Numbered from the stretch's first letter, positions 52,918 through 61,821 are shown. The stretch is 64,000 nt of DNA from JBBRMW01 sp965246845 (GCA_965246845.1 CBDFFR010000014.1:186001-250000), one strand, 5' to 3'. Made by a program: numbers and translations. The notes: generated by a model from the sequence alone, not told the origin.

Positions 52918-54680
52918 CGTCTGGTCTCCTTGAACTCAAGATTACCCGACCCTCAATGCGCCTTCAACTTTACAGCGGTAGTCCACTAGTCCCTCGCGCA
53001 GGATGCTCTGCGGCGCGATCTCCAGTATGGCGGCTTCGGTGTGCGGATGCCGCAGCACGGTATGCGCGCCGCGCACGTTGCTGGCGTCCTCGCTCCGTAC
53101 CGTGTGTTCACCGATTGTTACGCCGTCCCTGCTTGCCGTCCCGACCGTCCAGCGCGCCATCGTGTACATCGTGCGCAGCAGATGCGTAATCGCCGTCGTC
53201 CCGGATGCGCCACTCACGGCGAGTAGCGGGATTTGCGTCGGCGCGGTCGCCGGATACAGCAGGTCGAGGATCGGCGTCACAATATCGCGCGGCTTGTCCT
53301 GTGCTGGTTGCATGAACTGCGCGAGGTCCGGCGCAGCAGATACGCCCGCGATCACGCCGTTCTGCGCATCGAACGGCTCCGCGATGTCCGCGCAGCGAAT
53401 ATCCACCCCCGACACGACTAACCCTATCGCGTGCGCAGCGAGGACCACCAGCCGCGCCGTATCGGGATGCACCGCGTCGGTCACATCCGTGATCGTCTCT
53501 CCGCTTCGCAGCAGCGCCGCGACCATATGCCCATCCACGACGAGCAAGTGATACGCTTTGCCGCCGCAGTCCCGTTCGATGATCACCTCTTCGCAATAAA
53601 CGCGCGCCAGATCGAAGCCCACGCACACATTCGCCTCATAACGCAATCCGGCGTTTACCCCATTTTCCGCGTTTCCCCTGTTTTGTCCTGTGACGTGGTT
53701 CGGGCTGGTCCGTACAGGCGTCCCAATGCGTTTCGCGGCAGCCCACGCATCCGTCGCGCTGGAGACGACGGCGCTCTCCGGCACTGGTAAGCCGATCCCG
53801 CGCAATACGCTGTAGGTCAGGGAGCGCGTCTGCACGATCTGCGCCGCGACTGCACTGTTCAGCCCCATCTCGGAGGCCAGAACGCGCTTCTGGTGAATCC
53901 CATAGCCAAGCTGCAAGGCAGGTACATTCGGGTCCAGCCGCATGACCGGGATGTGCCGCGCCTTCGCTGCGCCGACCAGCGCCTTCAAGACTTCGCCGGA
54001 ACGCTGCTTTTGCACGATGGCGAATAGCGCCGCCGTCTCGCGGTGAAAGTCGAACGGCGTGTTCCATAGCGCCGCCGCCGCCATCGCAAGCGCACACTCC
54101 AGCACCGCCTGCGCTAGCGCTCCCTCCTCGCAGGCAATCACCAGTTCGTAGGTCATGGGGGTTGCTGTGGCATGGACCCGCGTAAACGCAGGGGAGTATC
54201 CGAGCCAGCGTTGCAACTCACCGATGAGCGCCGCGACCAGTTCCGCGCCGTTCATCGTGGCGGGGTTGTGCTGCCGGAAGCGTGCAGCGTGCTTCGTGTC
54301 ATCCGCATACAGCGCAGCGATCCACCCGGTCAGGATCGTCGCTGCCGGGACCACTCTGGCCTGATAATCGCCCGGACTTCCAAAATCGAGCAGGGCTTCC
54401 AGAACCGGACCCGCAGCATGTCGGTTCGGACCCTGCAATACAGAGCAGGCGCATACCTGAATATATTCCGTCTTGTGCTGTGTACCTTCTCCCGCTTGAA
54501 TTAGCAACGCCGCGCTCCCGAAACTCGTAATCACCGGGAGTTTATATTGCGGGGGCAGGATGCGACATACGTAATGGCACGTAATTTACAAATTTAACAA
54601 TTGTGTCGCGTGCTGCACCTGCATATACAGCCCTGCAAGGCATGATGTAGTTCGTTGATCTAAGCCGCAGTGCTGTCAGT

Positions 54681-54806
54681 CACGGGCGGACACAACAGGG
54701 TGGGCGGACACGCAGGTCCGCCCCTACACCGCGCGCATTCCGTAGGGGCGGACCGATGTGTCCGCCCGTGACGGACACCGTGCCTCCGTTTTGATGCGTT
54801 CGGCCT
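54681..54806. repeat. MITE-like inverted repeat pair upstream of ffh
   Basis: The 364-base gap between the divergent cyanophycin-synthetase-like and ffh genes holds no gene. It carries a half copy at 54681-54700, a minus-oriented type-1 palindrome at 54702-54723, a plus-oriented copy at 54746-54767, and the conserved flank (GTGACGGACACCGTG ... TTTTGATGCGTTCGG) to 54806. The outer arms, GTCACGGGCGGACAC and GTGTCCGCCCGTGAC, are inverted repeats. The ffh promoter follows directly; 54535-54660 is AT-rich and otherwise featureless. Confidence 0.85.
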
Positions 54807-54825
54807 GCCGCTGCAATGTTTTGGC

Positions 54826-54853
54826 TTGACGCGCCCCGAATTGTCCTTATAAT
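54826..54853 (+). promoter_or_regulatory. Strong sigma-70-like promoter of ffh
   Basis: TTGACG (54826-54831) and TATAAT (54848-54853) are separated by 16 bases. Transcription would start near 54860, giving a leader of about 40 bases before ATG 54899. It is the best promoter match in the window and probably drives the ffh-rpsP-khpA-rimM-dprA-ricT set. Confidence 0.85.
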
Positions 54854-54898
54854 GCACTGGTTGCCGATGTGTCCGCGTCGGTGGGAGCAGGTGCGTCT

Positions 54899-56257
54899 AT
54901 GTTTGAAGGATTGACCGATAAACTTCAGGGGATTTTCGACCGTCTTGGGCAGAAAGGCACGCTTTCTGAACAGGATGTCGATGTCGTCATGCGCGAAGTG
55001 CGGATGGCGCTGCTCGAAGCCGATGTCGCGCTCCCGGTGGCGAAGGATTTCGTCAAGCGGGTGAAGGAAAAAGCGGTCGGTGCGGAAATCCACAAGGCGC
55101 TCAAACCCGGCCAGATGGTCGTCAAGATCGTGCATGAAGAACTGCTCACGACGCTCGGTGAAGGCGGGACCCTCTCTCTCGCTGGTGCTTCGCCGCGCGT
55201 GCTGATGCTGGTCGGTCTGCAAGGCGCGGGCAAGACGACGATGGCGGGCAAGCTCGCACTGCGCCTGCGCAAGGAAGGCCGTCGCCCGTTCCTGATCGCG
55301 GCGGATACGCAGCGCCCCGCCGCTGTCGAACAGCTCCGCACGCTCGCCAAACAAATCAACATCCCGATTTACGATGAAGGCACGAGCGCAGCGCCGCCAG
55401 ACATCGTGGAACGCGGGATCAAGGCCGCCATCGCCGCCGACGCGACAGTCGTGATCGTCGATACGGCGGGTCGTCTGCAAATCGACGAACGCCTGATGGA
55501 TGAACTGGTCGAGGTCAAGCGCCGCGCGAACCCGGCAGAAGTGCTGCTCGTCGCGGATGCGATGACCGGGCAGGAAGCAGTTCGCATCGCGGAAGGCTTC
55601 AACAAGCAGGTCGGCATCACCGGGCTAATCCTCACGAAGGTCGATGGCGATGCACGCGGTGGCGCGGCGATCAGTATGCGCGCGGTGACGGGCGTACCGA
55701 TCAAGTTCCTCGGCACGAGCGAGAAAATGGACGGGATCGAGGTCTTCTACCCGGATCGCCTCGCGCAGCGCATCCTCGGCATGGGTGATGTGATGTCGCT
55801 GATCGAAAAGGCGCAGGAATCCTTCGACGAGAAGGAAGCCGAACGGCTGCAAAAGAAGTTCATGCGCGCGGAGTTCAACCTCGAAGACTTCCTCTCGCAG
55901 ATGCAGCAGGTCAAACGGCTGGGCAGCATCGGCTCGATCATGGGCATGATTCCCGGCATGAACCGCTTCAAGGATATGATCAACGAAGCCGACGCGGAAA
56001 AATCGATGTCGAAAATCGAAGCGATCATCCGCTCAATGACGATGGACGAACGCCGCGATCCGCGTCTGCTTGATGCCAGCCGCAAGCGCCGTATCGCGCG
56101 CGGAGCGGGCTATGTCAACAACGCAAAGAACCCGCAGCACGAACTACAAGGCGTTCAGGAAATCAACCAGTTGCTCAAGCAGTTTCGCGAGATGCAGAAG
56201 TTGATGAAAGCCATGAAGGGCGGTCCGCGCAACCTGCGAAACATGTTCAAGCAATAA
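54899..56257 (+). CDS. ffh: Signal recognition particle GTPase Ffh
   Basis: The 452-residue protein has the N domain (1-90), the G domain with P-loop GLQGAGKTT (about 106-114), DTAGR and TKVDGDARGG, and the Met-rich M domain (about 310-440, GSIMGMIPGM) that binds SRP RNA and signal peptides. It targets nascent membrane proteins to FtsY. ATG 54899 (MFEGLTDKL) matches the family start; the in-frame GTG at 54869 is too early. It heads a housekeeping operon whose order ffh-rpsP-khpA-rimM is widely conserved. Confidence 0.97.
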   Translation: MFEGLTDKLQGIFDRLGQKGTLSEQDVDVVMREVRMALLEADVALPVAKDFVKRVKEKAVGAEIHKALKPGQMVVKIVHEELLTTLGEGGTLSLAGASPRVLMLVGLQGAGKTTMAGKLALRLRKEGRRPFLIAADTQRPAAVEQLRTLAKQINIPIYDEGTSAAPPDIVERGIKAAIAADATVVIVDTAGRLQIDERLMDELVEVKRRANPAEVLLVADAMTGQEAVRIAEGFNKQVGITGLILTKVDGDARGGAAISMRAVTGVPIKFLGTSEKMDGIEVFYPDRLAQRILGMGDVMSLIEKAQESFDEKEAERLQKKFMRAEFNLEDFLSQMQQVKRLGSIGSIMGMIPGMNRFKDMINEADAEKSMSKIEAIIRSMTMDERRDPRLLDASRKRRIARGAGYVNNAKNPQHELQGVQEINQLLKQFREMQKLMKAMKGGPRNLRNMFKQ

Positions 56258-56298
56258 TTCAGCATACAGCCAAACCACAGGCAGGAAGTAGTTTTCAC

Positions 56299-56694
56299 AT
56301 GGTCCGTATTCGTCTCCGTCGCGTAGGTCTCAAACGCCAGCCAAGCTATCGTATCATCGTTGCCGACCGCGAAAGCCCGCGCAACGGCAAGTACCTCGAA
56401 GCGATTGGCTTCTATAACCCGCGCACGGTCCCCACCACCCTCGAACTCAAGGAAGACCGCGCGCTTTACTGGTTGAGCGTCGGCGCGCAGCCTTCGGAAC
56501 CCGTCGCGCGTATCCTCGGCTGGCTCGGCACGGATAAGCGCCTCGAACGCCTCAAGAAGGGCGAACCGATGGAAACCCTCGTCGCGGAAGGCGTCGCCGC
56601 CGCAGCCGCGCGTCCCCCGGTCAGCCCGAAGACGTTCCACGCCGCGCCGAATCCGATCACCGCGGCCACCCTGGACATCGAGAGCGAGTCGTAA
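56299..56694 (+). CDS. rpsP: 30S ribosomal protein S16
   Basis: The N-terminal 85 residues are classical S16 (VRIRLRRVGLKRQPSYRIIVADRESPRNGKY is split here: VRIRLRRVG, then RQPSYRIIVADRE). S16 binds 16S rRNA early in small-subunit assembly. At 131 residues it is longer than the usual 80-90, with an Ala/Pro-rich C-terminal tail of about 40 residues. It lies 41 bases after ffh. Confidence 0.97.
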   Translation: MVRIRLRRVGLKRQPSYRIIVADRESPRNGKYLEAIGFYNPRTVPTTLELKEDRALYWLSVGAQPSEPVARILGWLGTDKRLERLKKGEPMETLVAEGVAAAAARPPVSPKTFHAAPNPITAATLDIESES

Positions 56695-56711
56695 GACTGC
56701 CCTCTACAATT

Positions 56712-56734
56712 GCCCGGCCATTGATAGACCGGGC
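56712..56734 (+). other. Stem-loop between rpsP and khpA
   Basis: GCCCGG (56712-56717) and CCGGGC (56729-56734) form a 6-bp stem with an 11-base loop. No T-run follows. It may slow transcription or mark an mRNA processing point, adjusting the ratio of S16 to downstream proteins. Confidence 0.4.
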
Positions 56735-56796
56735 TGTTACATCGAACGCAATTCTTATTTTATGGCTGTACGCAAACCTGTTTTGCGAAGGTTTTC

Positions 56797-57024
56797 ATGA
56801 AAGAACTGATCGAGTATCTTGCGAAATCGCTAGTCGATAACCCGGACCAAGTGACCGTCACCGAGACGCACGCCGGCAACGCGACCGTTTTTGAACTGCA
56901 CGTCGCCGAAGACGATATGGGGCGTGTGATCGGGCGCGAAGGCAAGGTCGCGAACGCGATCCGGGCGCTGGTGCGCGTCGTGGCGCAGCGTGAAGGTACG
57001 CGCGTCTCGGTCGAGATCGTCTAG
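56797..57024 (+). CDS. khpA: KH-domain RNA-binding protein KhpA
   Basis: The 75-residue protein is a single KH domain with the GxxG loop in VIGREGKVANAIR. KhpA (YlqC) binds small RNAs and mRNAs, usually with KhpB, and affects cell size and translation. GAAGG five to six bases upstream sets the start. It sits between rpsP and rimM as in many bacteria. Confidence 0.93.
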   Translation: MKELIEYLAKSLVDNPDQVTVTETHAGNATVFELHVAEDDMGRVIGREGKVANAIRALVRVVAQREGTRVSVEIV

Positions 57025-57031
57025 CCCGCTC

Positions 57032-57577
57032 ATGCCCGACTCACCGGAGTATCTGGTCCTCGCGCGGGTCAACCGACCGCACGGCATACGCGGCGAACTC
57101 AGCCTGCAAATTATTACCGATTTTCCCGAACGGCTGCGTGATCTCGGCACGGTCTATTTCGGCGTGCGTGAGGATGGCTCCGGCACGCTGACGCCGCACA
57201 CCGTCGAAGCCGCGCGCCGCCAGAAGGAGAATACCTGGCTGCTCAAGCTGGCAGGCATTGAGGACCGCGAGGGCGCGGACCTGTTGCGCAGCCAGTATGT
57301 ATTCGTCTCGCTGGCCGATGCCGTGCCGCTGGCAGAAGGCGAAGTGTATTTATTTCAGGTGATGGGTATTCGCGTCGTCACCGTTGAGGGTATAGAACTC
57401 GGCACGGTGGTCGAATTCATCGAGACGGGCGCGAACGATGTCTATGTGGTGCGCGGCACGACCTACGGCGAAGTCCTGATCCCGGCAATTGCGGGCGTGA
57501 TCGTCAGCACGGACCCGGCGCAGGGCGTGATGACGGTGAACCTGCCGCCGGGTTTGCTCCCGGATGACAGCGAGTAG
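57032..57577 (+). CDS. rimM: Ribosome maturation factor RimM
   Basis: The 181-residue protein has the RimM N-terminal domain (LARVNRPHGIRGELSLQ) and a PRC-barrel (GTVVEFIETGANDVYVVR, LIPAIAGVIVSTD). It binds S19 and helps mature the 3' domain of 16S rRNA. ATG 57032 lies eight bases after khpA; upstream codons in this frame belong to khpA sequence read in another frame. Confidence 0.95.
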   Translation: MPDSPEYLVLARVNRPHGIRGELSLQIITDFPERLRDLGTVYFGVREDGSGTLTPHTVEAARRQKENTWLLKLAGIEDREGADLLRSQYVFVSLADAVPLAEGEVYLFQVMGIRVVTVEGIELGTVVEFIETGANDVYVVRGTTYGEVLIPAIAGVIVSTDPAQGVMTVNLPPGLLPDDSE

Positions 57578-57579
57578 TA

Positions 57580-58758
57580 TTGGAAAAGCGGACGCTGCGC
57601 TACTGGGTCGCGCTCAACCGCGTGAGCGGGATCGGCTCCGCGCGGCTGAACGCGCTCCTGCAAAACTTCGGCGACCTCGAAGCCGCGTGGCGCGCACCCG
57701 ACTCGCAGCTTGAGCGCGTGATCAACAACCGCCCCGCATTTGAAGCCTTGCAGCGCGCACGCCGCACCGCCGACATCGACTCGGATTTGGATGCAGTCGC
57801 GAAAATCGGGGCGCGCGTCCTGACGCTGCACGATGATGATTATCCGGCGCTGCTCCGGCAAATCGGGAATCCGCCGCCTGTCCTCTATATTCGTGGTGCA
57901 ATTCAGGAAATCGATCAGCACGCGGTCGGCATCGTCGGCACGCGCACGCCGTCAGACTATGGATTGCAGGCGGCGCGTGCGCTCTCGGTGAATCTCGTCA
58001 AGGCAGGCGTGACGATTATCAGTGGCCTTGCCAAAGGGATCGACACCGCCGCGCACAAGGTGACGATTGCCATGAACGGGCGCACATTCGCGCTGCTTGG
58101 TCACGGCATCGATTCGGTCTATCCGCGTGAAAACGAAGCGCTGGCGCTCTCCATCGCGCAGCACGGCGCAGTCATCACCGAGTTTCCGATTGGAATGCGC
58201 GCCGATGCGGGCAACTTCCCGATGCGCAACCGCCTGATCAGCGGCCTCTCGCTCGGCGTGGTCGTCGTGGAAGCAGGCGCGAAGAGCGGCGCGCTCGGCA
58301 CGGCACGGCACGCGCTCGAACAGAACCGGGAAGTGTTCGCGGTCCCCGGTAGCATTTTTTCCAGAGAAAGCGCGGGCGCTAACCTGCTCATTCAGGCGGG
58401 TGAGGCAAAGCTGATCACCAGCGTCACCGATATTCTGGATGAACTCGCGCTCGATCTGCCGCTCTTCCAGCAAATGCAGAAGCCCGCCGACGCGCCGCAA
58501 TCGACCGCGATCAGCCGCGAACCGCTGCAACAAGAGCCGCCGCCCGCTCCACCACCCGTTGCCGCGCTGCCCGATGAATTGAACGACACCGAACGGGCGA
58601 TCCTCTCCGCGCTTTCCGCTACTCCGCTGTACATCGATGAGATATGCGCGGCGAGCGGCCTTTCGGCGGCGCGGGTGACAAGCACTTTAACCGTGTTAGA
58701 ATTGAACGGATACGTCCAGCAGCCTGGCTCGCGCTGCTTCATCCTCGCTCGTCTGTAG
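57580..58758 (+). CDS. dprA: DNA-processing protein DprA
   Basis: The 392-residue protein has a SAM/HhH-like N-terminus (NRVSGIGSARLNALLQNFG). A Rossmann-type DprA domain follows (VGIVGTRTPSDYG, SGLAKGIDTAAH, FPMRNRLISGLS, GALGTARHALEQ), and a winged-helix C-terminus (LSATPLYIDEICAASGL) follows a Pro-rich linker. DprA loads RecA on incoming single-stranded DNA in natural transformation. It starts at TTG 57580, two bases after rimM. No other competence genes are in view. Confidence 0.94.
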   Translation: MEKRTLRYWVALNRVSGIGSARLNALLQNFGDLEAAWRAPDSQLERVINNRPAFEALQRARRTADIDSDLDAVAKIGARVLTLHDDDYPALLRQIGNPPPVLYIRGAIQEIDQHAVGIVGTRTPSDYGLQAARALSVNLVKAGVTIISGLAKGIDTAAHKVTIAMNGRTFALLGHGIDSVYPRENEALALSIAQHGAVITEFPIGMRADAGNFPMRNRLISGLSLGVVVVEAGAKSGALGTARHALEQNREVFAVPGSIFSRESAGANLLIQAGEAKLITSVTDILDELALDLPLFQQMQKPADAPQSTAISREPLQQEPPPAPPPVAALPDELNDTERAILSALSATPLYIDEICAASGLSAARVTSTLTVLELNGYVQQPGSRCFILARL

Positions 58759-58800
58759 CGGGGGAGCAGCCGGGCGCGCATCCCCTACGAGGCGATGGTC

Positions 58801-59775
58801 ATGTCCAACATCATATCTCCCACGCGCACCGAAATTGTCGGCGTGCGTTTTCAAAAAGTCGGCAAGCTCTACCATTTCGAGTGCAAGGATTTTCCTGATT
58901 TGAATCCTGCGGATCACGTCATTGTCGAGACGATGCGCGGTCGGCAGCTTGGGCAGGTGATGGGCTTCGTCAACCCGGAAAAAGGCGTCGGCGATTACAA
59001 GCCGATTTTGCGCATCGCGACCCCGCGCGAAATGCTGATGAAGCAATATTGGGAAGAGCGGCAGGTCGAAGCGCTGATCAATTGCCGCGAACGCGCTTCG
59101 CACCTCGGCGGCTACGAGATGTGCAAGTTCGTCGAAGCGCAGTACAACTACGATGGCAGCTATCTTTCGATCTCGTTCAGCGCCGAAGACGCGAAGGACA
59201 AAGTGAATATCAACCGCTTGCGCGGTGTCCTCGCGACCATTTACCCGAAAACGAAAGTCGAACTGCGGCAAATCGGCGCGCGGGATGTCGCAAAGGCGAT
59301 TGGCGGGATGGGCGCTTGCGGTATTCCGCGCTGCTGCTCGACCTTCCTCACCGATTTCAGTCCGGTCTCGATCAAGATGGCGAAGGCGCAGGGCATTTCG
59401 CTCAACCCCTCGGAGATCACGGGCATGTGCGGGCGGCTGCGCTGCTGCCTCGTCTACGAATACGAGCAATATGTGCAGGCGCGCAAGGAACTCCCGAAGA
59501 GGAACAAAGTGATCGGCACGCCCTACGGCGAAGGGCGCGTCCTCGATGTCCACCCGCTGACCGACTCTGTAACGGTGCTGGTCGAAGACATGCGCTATAC
59601 GCTCACGCGCGAACAGATCCAGCCGCTCGATGAACTCAACGCGCTCACGAACAAGGCCGAGGCGGGTTGCTCAAAGAGCGAGGGCGGCGGCTGCGATTGC
59701 GGCGCGAAGGGCAAGAAAAACGACAATGAGGCCGTCGATACCCAAAATACCGACGAGGACGAGTTCGATGAGTGA
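58801..59775 (+). CDS. ricT: PSP1-family protein RicT (YaaT)
   Basis: The 324-residue protein is a PSP1-domain protein with the conserved cysteines CGIPRCCSTFL and CGRLRCCLVYEYEQY that bind iron-sulfur clusters in the RicAFT complex. In Bacillus this complex promotes mRNA processing by RNase Y. GAGG at 58789-58792 fits ATG 58801, eight bases away, better than the ATG at 58795. The C-terminal 45 residues are acidic and include a further Cys group (GCDCGAKG). It overlaps the PIG-L gene by eight bases. Confidence 0.92.
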   Translation: MSNIISPTRTEIVGVRFQKVGKLYHFECKDFPDLNPADHVIVETMRGRQLGQVMGFVNPEKGVGDYKPILRIATPREMLMKQYWEERQVEALINCRERASHLGGYEMCKFVEAQYNYDGSYLSISFSAEDAKDKVNINRLRGVLATIYPKTKVELRQIGARDVAKAIGGMGACGIPRCCSTFLTDFSPVSIKMAKAQGISLNPSEITGMCGRLRCCLVYEYEQYVQARKELPKRNKVIGTPYGEGRVLDVHPLTDSVTVLVEDMRYTLTREQIQPLDELNALTNKAEAGCSKSEGGGCDCGAKGKKNDNEAVDTQNTDEDEFDE

Positions 59776-60490
59776 TGCTCCCCCGGTTACGCGCTCCGTG
59801 ATGGCGCTCTTCGCGCACCCCGACGACCCGGAATTCTTCGCGGGCGGCGCACTCGCCAAATGGGGCGCGGAAGGCAAGCGCCTGTTCTACGTCCTCGCGA
59901 CCAGCGGCGACAAGGGCAGCGATGACGCGACGATGACGCGCGAGCGGTTGATCGAAATGCGCGAAACGGAACAGCGCAACGCGGCGGCGGTCGCGGGCGC
60001 GGCTCCCGAAGATGTGATCTTCCTGCGTAACCCGGATGGCGAACTCTTCCCGGACCTCGCGCTGCGCAAGCAGTTGACGCGCGTGCTGCGGCAGTATAAA
60101 CCGGACATCGTTGTGACCTGCGACCCGACCGCGCGCTGGGGACGCAACGGCGGCATCAACCACCCGGACCACATCGCGATTGGCAACGCCGTCATGGATG
60201 CGGTGTACCCGACCGCGCGCGACCGCTTCAACTTCGTCGAATTGTGGCGCGATGAAGGGCTGGAACCGCACAAGGTCCGGCATGTCTACCTTGCCGGGAC
60301 GCACGAGCCGAACATCCGCACCGACATCACGCCCTTTGTAGAGCAGAAAATCCGCGCGATCCTGTGCCACCAGAGCCAGGTCAAGGACCCGGCGGCGCTG
60401 GAAAAGCGCATCCTCGGCAATCAGGATGCGGACTATCTGGAAGACAAGCCGCGCTATACCGAACAATACCGCGTGCTGACGCTGGGGTGA
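59768..60490 (+). CDS. PIG-L family (LmbE-like) deacetylase
   Basis: The 240-residue protein has the zinc-binding AHPDDPEFFAGG (His-Pro-Asp-Asp) near the N-terminus and HPDH in the middle, the metal triad of LmbE/PIG-L N-deacetylases that act on GlcNAc-type substrates, as in mycothiol or bacillithiol synthesis. Which substrate applies here is unknown. It overlaps ricT and ends six bases before hisH, so it bridges the housekeeping and histidine genes in one transcript. Confidence 0.9.
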   Translation: MSDAPPVTRSVMALFAHPDDPEFFAGGALAKWGAEGKRLFYVLATSGDKGSDDATMTRERLIEMRETEQRNAAAVAGAAPEDVIFLRNPDGELFPDLALRKQLTRVLRQYKPDIVVTCDPTARWGRNGGINHPDHIAIGNAVMDAVYPTARDRFNFVELWRDEGLEPHKVRHVYLAGTHEPNIRTDITPFVEQKIRAILCHQSQVKDPAALEKRILGNQDADYLEDKPRYTEQYRVLTLG

Positions 60491-60496
60491 CTCAAC

Positions 60497-61108
60497 ATGG
60501 ATGAGATCGTCATCGTCAATTCGCCCGTCGCGAACCTGAAAAGCGTGACGAACACGCTGCGCCACCTCGCGATCCCGTTCCGGGTCGCCTATGCGCCCGC
60601 CGACCTGCGCGAGGCGCGCAAACTGCTCTTGCCGGGCGTCGGCGCGTTCGGCGCGGGCATGGCCGGGTTGAACGCGGCGGGGCTGGTCGCGCCGATCCGG
60701 GAACATGCCGCACGCGGGACGCCGATCCTCGGTATCTGCCTCGGTATGCAGCTTCTATTCGAGGAGAGCGAGGAGCTAGGCCGCTTAGCGGGGCTGGGGC
60801 TGCTGCCCGGTCGGGTGGTGCGCTTCCCGGTGGAAGGTCCGAAAGTGCCGCAGATTGGCTGGAATCAACTGGCGGTCTGCGCGGACTCAGCGCTGCTTGG
60901 TGGGATTAAATCGGGCGGGTATGCCTACTTCGTGCATAGCTACCACGCCGCAACCGACGCCCGCCTCATCCTCGCCAGCGCGGATTACGGGATCGACTTC
61001 GCGGCGGTGGTCGGGCGTGGCAACATCTACGGCGCGCAGTTCCACCCGGAAAAGAGTCAGGGCGTCGGGCTGCGCCTCTTGCGCAATTTCGCGGAGTTGG
61101 ACGCATGA
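60497..61108 (+). CDS. hisH: Imidazole glycerol phosphate synthase glutaminase subunit
   Basis: The 203-residue protein is a class I glutamine amidotransferase: Cys81 in GICLGMQLL, His183 and Glu185 in FHPEKSQ. It releases ammonia from glutamine and channels it to HisF. The length is normal. It overlaps hisA by four bases. Confidence 0.97.
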   Translation: MDEIVIVNSPVANLKSVTNTLRHLAIPFRVAYAPADLREARKLLLPGVGAFGAGMAGLNAAGLVAPIREHAARGTPILGICLGMQLLFEESEELGRLAGLGLLPGRVVRFPVEGPKVPQIGWNQLAVCADSALLGGIKSGGYAYFVHSYHAATDARLILASADYGIDFAAVVGRGNIYGAQFHPEKSQGVGLRLLRNFAELDA

Positions 61109-61821
61109 TCATTTACCCGGCGATAGACTTACGGGGTGGTAACGTCGTGCGCTTGCGGCAGGGCGACCCCGACCAGCAGACAACCTATAGCGATGATCCA
61201 GTCGCGACCGCCGCACGCTGGATCGAAGCAGGCGCGCAGTGGTTGCACGTCGTCAATCTGGACGGCGCGCTCTCCGAAGCCGGACCGAACGAGCGGATCA
61301 TCGAACAGCTTTGCAAACTTCCGGTGTCCGTACAGTTCGGCGGCGGCCTGCGCACTGTCGACGATGTGGCGTGGGCGGTGAACGCGGGCGTGGCGCGCGT
61401 CGTCCTCGGCACGGCGGCGGTTTTCAACCCGGTGCTGGTGCAGTCGCTATTGACGACCTACGGCGCGGAACGGATCGCGATTGCGTTGGATGCGCGTGAC
61501 GGACTGGTCTCGATTTTCGGCTGGCAGCAGAAAACCGACTTCACGCCCGCTGAACTCGGCACGGATTACGCGCAAATGGGCATCAAGCACGCGCTGTATA
61601 CGGATGTGAACCGCGATGGTGAGCTATCCGGCGCGAACATCACCGCGACCGCCGCGCTCGCCAAACAAACCGGGCTGCTCGTGATCGCATCCGGCGGCGT
61701 GAGTTCAGTTGAGGAAATCCGCGACCTGCGCAAGACGGAACTGATCGCGGGCGCGGTCATCGGCAAGGCGCTCTATGACGGCCATTTCACGTTACAAGAT
61801 GCGCTCGCGGCGGTACGCTGA
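61105..61821 (+). CDS. hisA: ProFAR isomerase
   Basis: The 238-residue beta/alpha barrel has the catalytic Asp8 in IYPAIDLRGG and the second Asp in YTDVNRDGELSG. It isomerises ProFAR to PRFAR in histidine synthesis. The stop codon shares a base with the hisF start. Confidence 0.97.
   Translation: MIIYPAIDLRGGNVVRLRQGDPDQQTTYSDDPVATAARWIEAGAQWLHVVNLDGALSEAGPNERIIEQLCKLPVSVQFGGGLRTVDDVAWAVNAGVARVVLGTAAVFNPVLVQSLLTTYGAERIAIALDARDGLVSIFGWQQKTDFTPAELGTDYAQMGIKHALYTDVNRDGELSGANITATAALAKQTGLLVIASGGVSSVEEIRDLRKTELIAGAVIGKALYDGHFTLQDALAAVR

Larger units (their letters stand above)
51798..52986 (-). mobile_element. IS630-family insertion sequence, complete
   Basis: The 1189-bp element has perfect 15-bp terminal inverted repeats (GTGGACTACCGCTGT at 51798-51812 and its complement at 52972-52986). 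It is flanked by a TA duplication (51796-51797 and 52987-52988), the hallmark of IS630/Tc1-type insertion. One transposase in two overlapping frames fills it. Intact ends and target copies indicate a recent insertion. No second copy is present in this window. Confidence 0.95.
51274..54534 (-). pseudogene. Cyanophycin synthetase-like gene split by an IS630-type element
   Basis: Bases 54534-52989 and 51797-51274 join in frame, once the insertion and one TA are removed, to give 689 residues (ILREGL then AFAECRIGVVARV). The order is a CphA N-terminal domain (VLQGPNRHA), an ATP-grasp domain (DVTDAVHPDTARL) and a MurE-like ligase domain (VLNADDPHAVRLA). CphA enzymes are about 870-900 residues and polymerise Asp and Arg. 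This one was degenerate before insertion: the P-loop lysine of GTNGKT is lost (GASGTT, Thr446), the KP of the ATP-grasp is lost, and about 100 residues before DVTD are missing. It is now truncated. The GTG at 54534 is a tentative start. Confidence 0.82.

Noticed and set aside
61566..61766. Small minus-strand frames over the his genes and similar short frames throughout
   Set aside because: They overlap well-identified genes, have no ribosome sites of note, and their composition follows from the opposite strand.
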